A DNA stretch of 5,978 bases from an uncultured bacterium (lineage in GTDB: Bacteria > Patescibacteria > Paceibacteria > UBA9973 > Zambryskibacteraceae): assembly GCA_903918125.1 (NCBI GenBank), contig CAIXDB010000112.1, positions 1 to 5,978 of the forward strand, written 5' to 3'. The translations under genes and the position numbers were made by a program. Below, piece after piece: positions 4,721 to 5,978 of the stretch. How positions within the stretch are numbered: position 1 is the first letter of the stretch; every line of letters starts with the position of its first letter. The notes under the pieces were generated by a model, which did no database searches, had not been told where the DNA came from, and was given only the letters and a program-made list of their open reading frames with translations.

Positions 4721-5978
4721 TGTTCGTGTGAGTCGCATCGAGGGAGCCGTGGTAGAGCGGTCGAATATACATCTTTGCTAAAGATGCAGGGGCTTTAAAA
4801 CCCCTCGAGGGTTCGAATCCCTCCGGCTCCGCCAAAATATTACAACATAATACGGATGAGTAATCAAGTGGTCGACGATAGCGGTTTACTAAACCGCCAT
4901 ACCCTAACCGGTATCGTGGGTTCGAATCCCACCTCATCCGCCAAAAATCGAAATCCGAATTCCCGCCAAAAACGGGGTCGGCACGGAGTGCCGACGAGTG
5001 GATTGAATTCCCGCCAAATCTGAAATCCAAAAGGGTTTTCCACGCTCCGCGTGGCTCAAAAAGTACGGTTCGATCCTTAATTTGAAAGTTCGAACCGACT
5101 TTTTTGAACAAATGAGTATTTTCCTCATTTGTTCGGTCGTTTGCCAATTCCATATTGTATTTCAAAAACTTTTCGGTAAGTTCGAACCGATTATTCGCTT
5201 TTTGTTCAAAAGCCGATAATTTCTCTTTGAGAAGCTGTTTTGAGGCAACCAGCGCACTTTTGGCGTCGCGATATTCTTCTAGTGAAAGTGCGCTCTCCAA
5301 ATACGCTGTCATCAGCTTCTCAATCTTGGAATCCAAAAGAGAAATATCGGCTTTTGTGTTATCTGCAAAAAGCGTAGACGATTGGGCTTCCACCAATTTA
5401 TCTTTCTCATTTTCGCCTAACATCCAAGAAGCCCAATCGTCTGGCAAAGAAACTTTTTTGATTTCTTTTTGAATTTCGGAAGTGATGATTTCCTCACGAG
5501 TATATTTTTGTGAACAAGGATTTTTCCGTTTGGTACATCGCAAATAGTTATGACCTTTTTGTGTTTCGGTGGTAATGAAACAACCACATTCTCCGCAACG
5601 GAAAAATCCTCTATACAAAAATGGTTTCAGTCCTTTGCTATGCGGTTTGGATTTTCTCATCATCACTACCTGAACGGAATCAAAAAGTTTCTTTGTGATA
5701 ATCGGTTTGTGCTTTCCTTCGTAAATTTCACCACCATATCTCATTAAGCCAGTGAATATAGGATTTCTTAAAATTTGTTGGTAGTTGGAAACGGAAAGCA
5801 CCTTTCCATTCTTTCTACTCAATCCAAGAGCGTTAAACTTATCGTGCAGTTGGCGCAAAGTGAAATTTCCAGTTGCATAGGCCTCAAATGTTTTCTTGAT
5901 TAACGGAGCGATATTTTCATCAGGTACTATTCCAGCACCTTTTACATTTACATAGCCCAGAGGCGACATTTGAGGCCA
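4692..5978 (-). CDS. Large serine site-specific recombinase, partial: N-terminal catalytic domain beyond right edge
   Basis: The frame is open to the right edge; the Met at 5969 is internal, since WPQ precedes it in the usual 'W..-PLGY' context. Numbering from the first visible codon: Recombinase domain about 4-105 (APLIKKTFEAYATG, LRQLHDKFNALG, QQILRNPIFTGLMRYGG); zinc ribbon about 120-160 with Cys128, 131, 148 and 155; helical coiled-coil region about 190-280; terminal motif QIKDRTVLFEP at 299-309. The catalytic serine is outside the window. Such enzymes integrate and excise mobile elements. The frame has no stop until 4692 and runs antisense through both tRNA genes (residues 346-375 and 382-412) and 17 nt into comF. 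Residues after about 320 are therefore probably not native; WDSNPRY and EPEGFEPS are the familiar antisense-tRNA peptides. Sampled lines are 21-28 of 60 G+C, against 35 of 60 in comF and pilM samples, suggesting horizontal origin. Confidence 0.9.
   Translation of the reverse strand, partial: WPQMSPLGYVNVKGAGIVPDENIAPLIKKTFEAYATGNFTLRQLHDKFNALGLSRKNGKVLSVSNYQQILRNPIFTGLMRYGGEIYEGKHKPIITKKLFDSVQVVMMRKSKPHSKGLKPFLYRGFFRCGECGCFITTETQKGHNYLRCTKRKNPCSQKYTREEIITSEIQKEIKKVSLPDDWASWMLGENEKDKLVEAQSSTLFADNTKADISLLDSKIEKLMTAYLESALSLEEYRDAKSALVASKQLLKEKLSAFEQKANNRFELTEKFLKYNMELANDRTNEENTHLFKKVGSNFQIKDRTVLFEPRGAWKTLLDFRFGGNSIHSSALRADPVFGGNSDFDFWRMRWDSNPRYRLGYGGLVNRYRRPLDYSSVLCCNILAEPEGFEPSRGFKAPASLAKMYIRPLYHGSLDATHTNNSSIFSVQS
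4743..4834 (+). tRNA. tRNA-Ser (anticodon GCU)
   Basis: This is a complete class II cloverleaf. The acceptor stem pairs GGAGCCG (4743-4749) with CGGCTCC (4824-4830), followed by G73 at 4831 and encoded CCA at 4832-4834. The 3-bp D stem is closed by 4752-4754 and 4766-4768 (one G-T pair). The anticodon stem CATCT/AGATG encloses loop TTGCTAA, giving anticodon GCU at 4777-4779 for AGC/AGU codons. A long variable arm has a 4-bp GGGG/CCCC stem. The T arm is GAGGG-TTCGAAT-CCCTC. The second tRNA follows after 19 nt, so the two are probably co-transcribed. It lies entirely antisense to the extended recombinase frame. Confidence 0.97.
4854..4943 (+). tRNA. tRNA-Ser-like, anticodon ACU (unusual)
   Basis: This is a complete class II cloverleaf with encoded CCA. 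The acceptor stem pairs GGATGAG (4854-4860) with CTCATCC (4933-4939), then G73 at 4940 and CCA at 4941-4943. The D stem is ATC/GAT (4863-4865, 4877-4879). Anticodon stem GCGGT/ACCGC (4881-4885, 4893-4897) encloses loop TTACTAA, with U33 at 4887 and anticodon ACU at 4888-4890. The variable arm has a 5-bp stem ATACC/GGTAT. The T arm is GTGGG-TTCGAAT-CCCAC. The long variable arm and G73 fit serine, and ACU pairs with the Ser codon AGU. Bacteria normally read AGU and AGC with GCU; an A34 in this split box risks misreading AGA as serine. All stems are intact, so it does not look decayed. It could be functional, a variant arising with the adjacent integration, or a one-base error. Confidence 0.9.
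4957..5018. repeat. 14-bp direct repeat pair flanking a hairpin
   Basis: GAATTCCCGCCAAA occurs at 4957-4970 and again, identical, at 5005-5018, 48 bp apart. The palindrome at 4977-4995 lies between them. Because the spacing is a multiple of three, the copies appear as two FGGNS peptides in the recombinase frame. The CCGCCAAA part also resembles the 3' end of the neighbouring tRNA (CCGCCAAA at 4938-4945). Confidence 0.85.
4977..4995. repeat. Perfect 8-bp palindrome with GGA loop
   Basis: GTCGGCAC-GGA-GTGCCGAC is an uninterrupted 8-bp stem with a 3-nt loop, 33 bp past the end of the second tRNA. No T run follows on the plus strand, so it is not a canonical tRNA terminator. On the minus strand CCCG and five T follow, a weak terminator at best for the recombinase transcript. 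Confidence 0.8.
5040..5054. repeat. Perfect 6-bp palindrome with TCC loop
   Basis: CCACGC-TCC-GCGTGG forms a 6-bp stem with a 3-nt loop. Read on the minus strand its loop is GGA, the same loop as the palindrome at 4977 on the plus strand, so the two look like related REP-type elements. It lies in the last plausible part of the recombinase frame. No T run follows on either strand. Confidence 0.65.
5063..5105 (+). terminator. Possible plus-strand intrinsic terminator
   Basis: CGGTTCGA (5066-5073) pairs with TCGAACCG (5090-5097). Two more pairs, GT (5063-5064) with AC (5098-5099), form across a one-base bulge at 5065. Six T residues (5100-5105) follow directly. Orientation suits a stop for transcripts from the upstream tRNA pair, 120 nt away, before they run antisense into the recombinase. 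The loop is long (16 nt), so activity is uncertain; the stem also contains one of the 13-bp repeats. Confidence 0.4.
5086..5190. repeat. 13-bp direct repeat pair containing a GGTTCGAA-like core
   Basis: AAGTTCGAACCGA is present at 5086-5098 and at 5178-5190, identical and 92 bp apart. The copies lie in different frames of the recombinase (GSNF versus RFEL), so protein conservation does not explain them. The core, read on the minus strand, is CGGTTCGAA, close to the GGTTCGAA of both neighbouring tRNA T arms. A third, inverted partial copy is CGGTTCGA at 5066-5073. Confidence 0.75.
5106..5134. repeat. Perfect 11-bp inverted repeat inside the recombinase 3' region
   Basis: GAACAAATGAG (5106-5116) is the exact reverse complement of 5124-5134, with a 7-nt loop. 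It immediately follows the T run of the preceding hairpin. No T run follows on the plus strand (GGTCG) and six A follow on the minus strand, so it is not an intrinsic terminator for either direction. In the recombinase frame it encodes TNEENTHLF. It could be a protein-binding site or an RNA structure in the recombinase message. Confidence 0.8.

Noticed and set aside
4883..4895. Alternative fold of the second tRNA with an extended anticodon stem (GGTTT/AAACC)
   Set aside because: It leaves only a 3-nt loop; the standard 5-bp stem and 7-nt loop with U33 is clearly the tRNA geometry.
4692..4943. C-terminal WDSNPRY / EPEGFEPS part of the recombinase as a real domain
   Set aside because: It is the translated antisense of two well-folded tRNA genes, not a protein domain.
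4944..5134. CRISPR array
   Set aside because: The repeats are 13-14 bp, only two copies each, with irregular spacing; no array.

Overview
The window looks like a chromosomal segment of a Patescibacteria (Candidate Phyla Radiation) bacterium, most likely of the Parcubacteria type. This is an inference from four things: the compact secretin-less type IV pilus cluster (PilM, PilN-like, PilO-like, a small PilP-like protein, PilB), the absence of clear Shine-Dalgarno sequences, the short ComF without a zinc ribbon, and a serine recombinase abutting tRNA genes. Ordinary code usage fits: full-length ORFs contain no in-frame TGA, and the six visible stops are five TAA and one TAG.

Left part (1-3982, minus strand): a type IV pilus inner-membrane and motor module, transcribed right to left as pilM, pilN, pilO, pilP-like, pilB. 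PilM (actin-like, cytoplasmic) should bind the short N-terminus of PilN. PilN and PilO each have one membrane segment and a folded outer domain. The small 129-residue protein sits at the PilP position, and PilB is the extension ATPase, cut by the left window edge after its Walker A and Asp box. The pilN-pilO and pilO-pilP junctions are both 4 nt. The pilM-pilN gap (60 nt) holds a TATAAT box. The module would assemble pili, perhaps for host attachment or DNA uptake.

Middle (3983-4708): a 45-nt divergent intergenic region separates pilM from comF on the plus strand, a phosphoribosyltransferase-fold protein linked to DNA uptake in other bacteria. A perfect TATAAT ends 6 nt before the comF ATG, so its mRNA is probably leaderless. 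Similar near-start -10 boxes precede pilM, pilN and possibly pilB.

Right part (4709-5978): two class II tRNA-Ser genes in tandem on the plus strand, both with encoded CCA. The first has anticodon GCU. The second folds equally well but has anticodon ACU, which is very unusual. To their right, on the minus strand, lies the C-terminal two-thirds of a large serine recombinase (Recombinase domain, zinc ribbon, coiled coil); its catalytic domain is outside the window. Its DNA is less GC-rich than the pilus and comF genes, as expected of a mobile element. Its reading frame continues without a stop through the antisense of both tRNAs into the end of comF, so the annotated C-terminus is probably a by-product of integration next to the tRNAs. 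Between the recombinase core and the tRNAs lie four inverted repeats, a 14-bp and a 13-bp direct repeat, and degenerate copies of the tRNA 3' end. These are the best candidates for an attachment or regulatory region.
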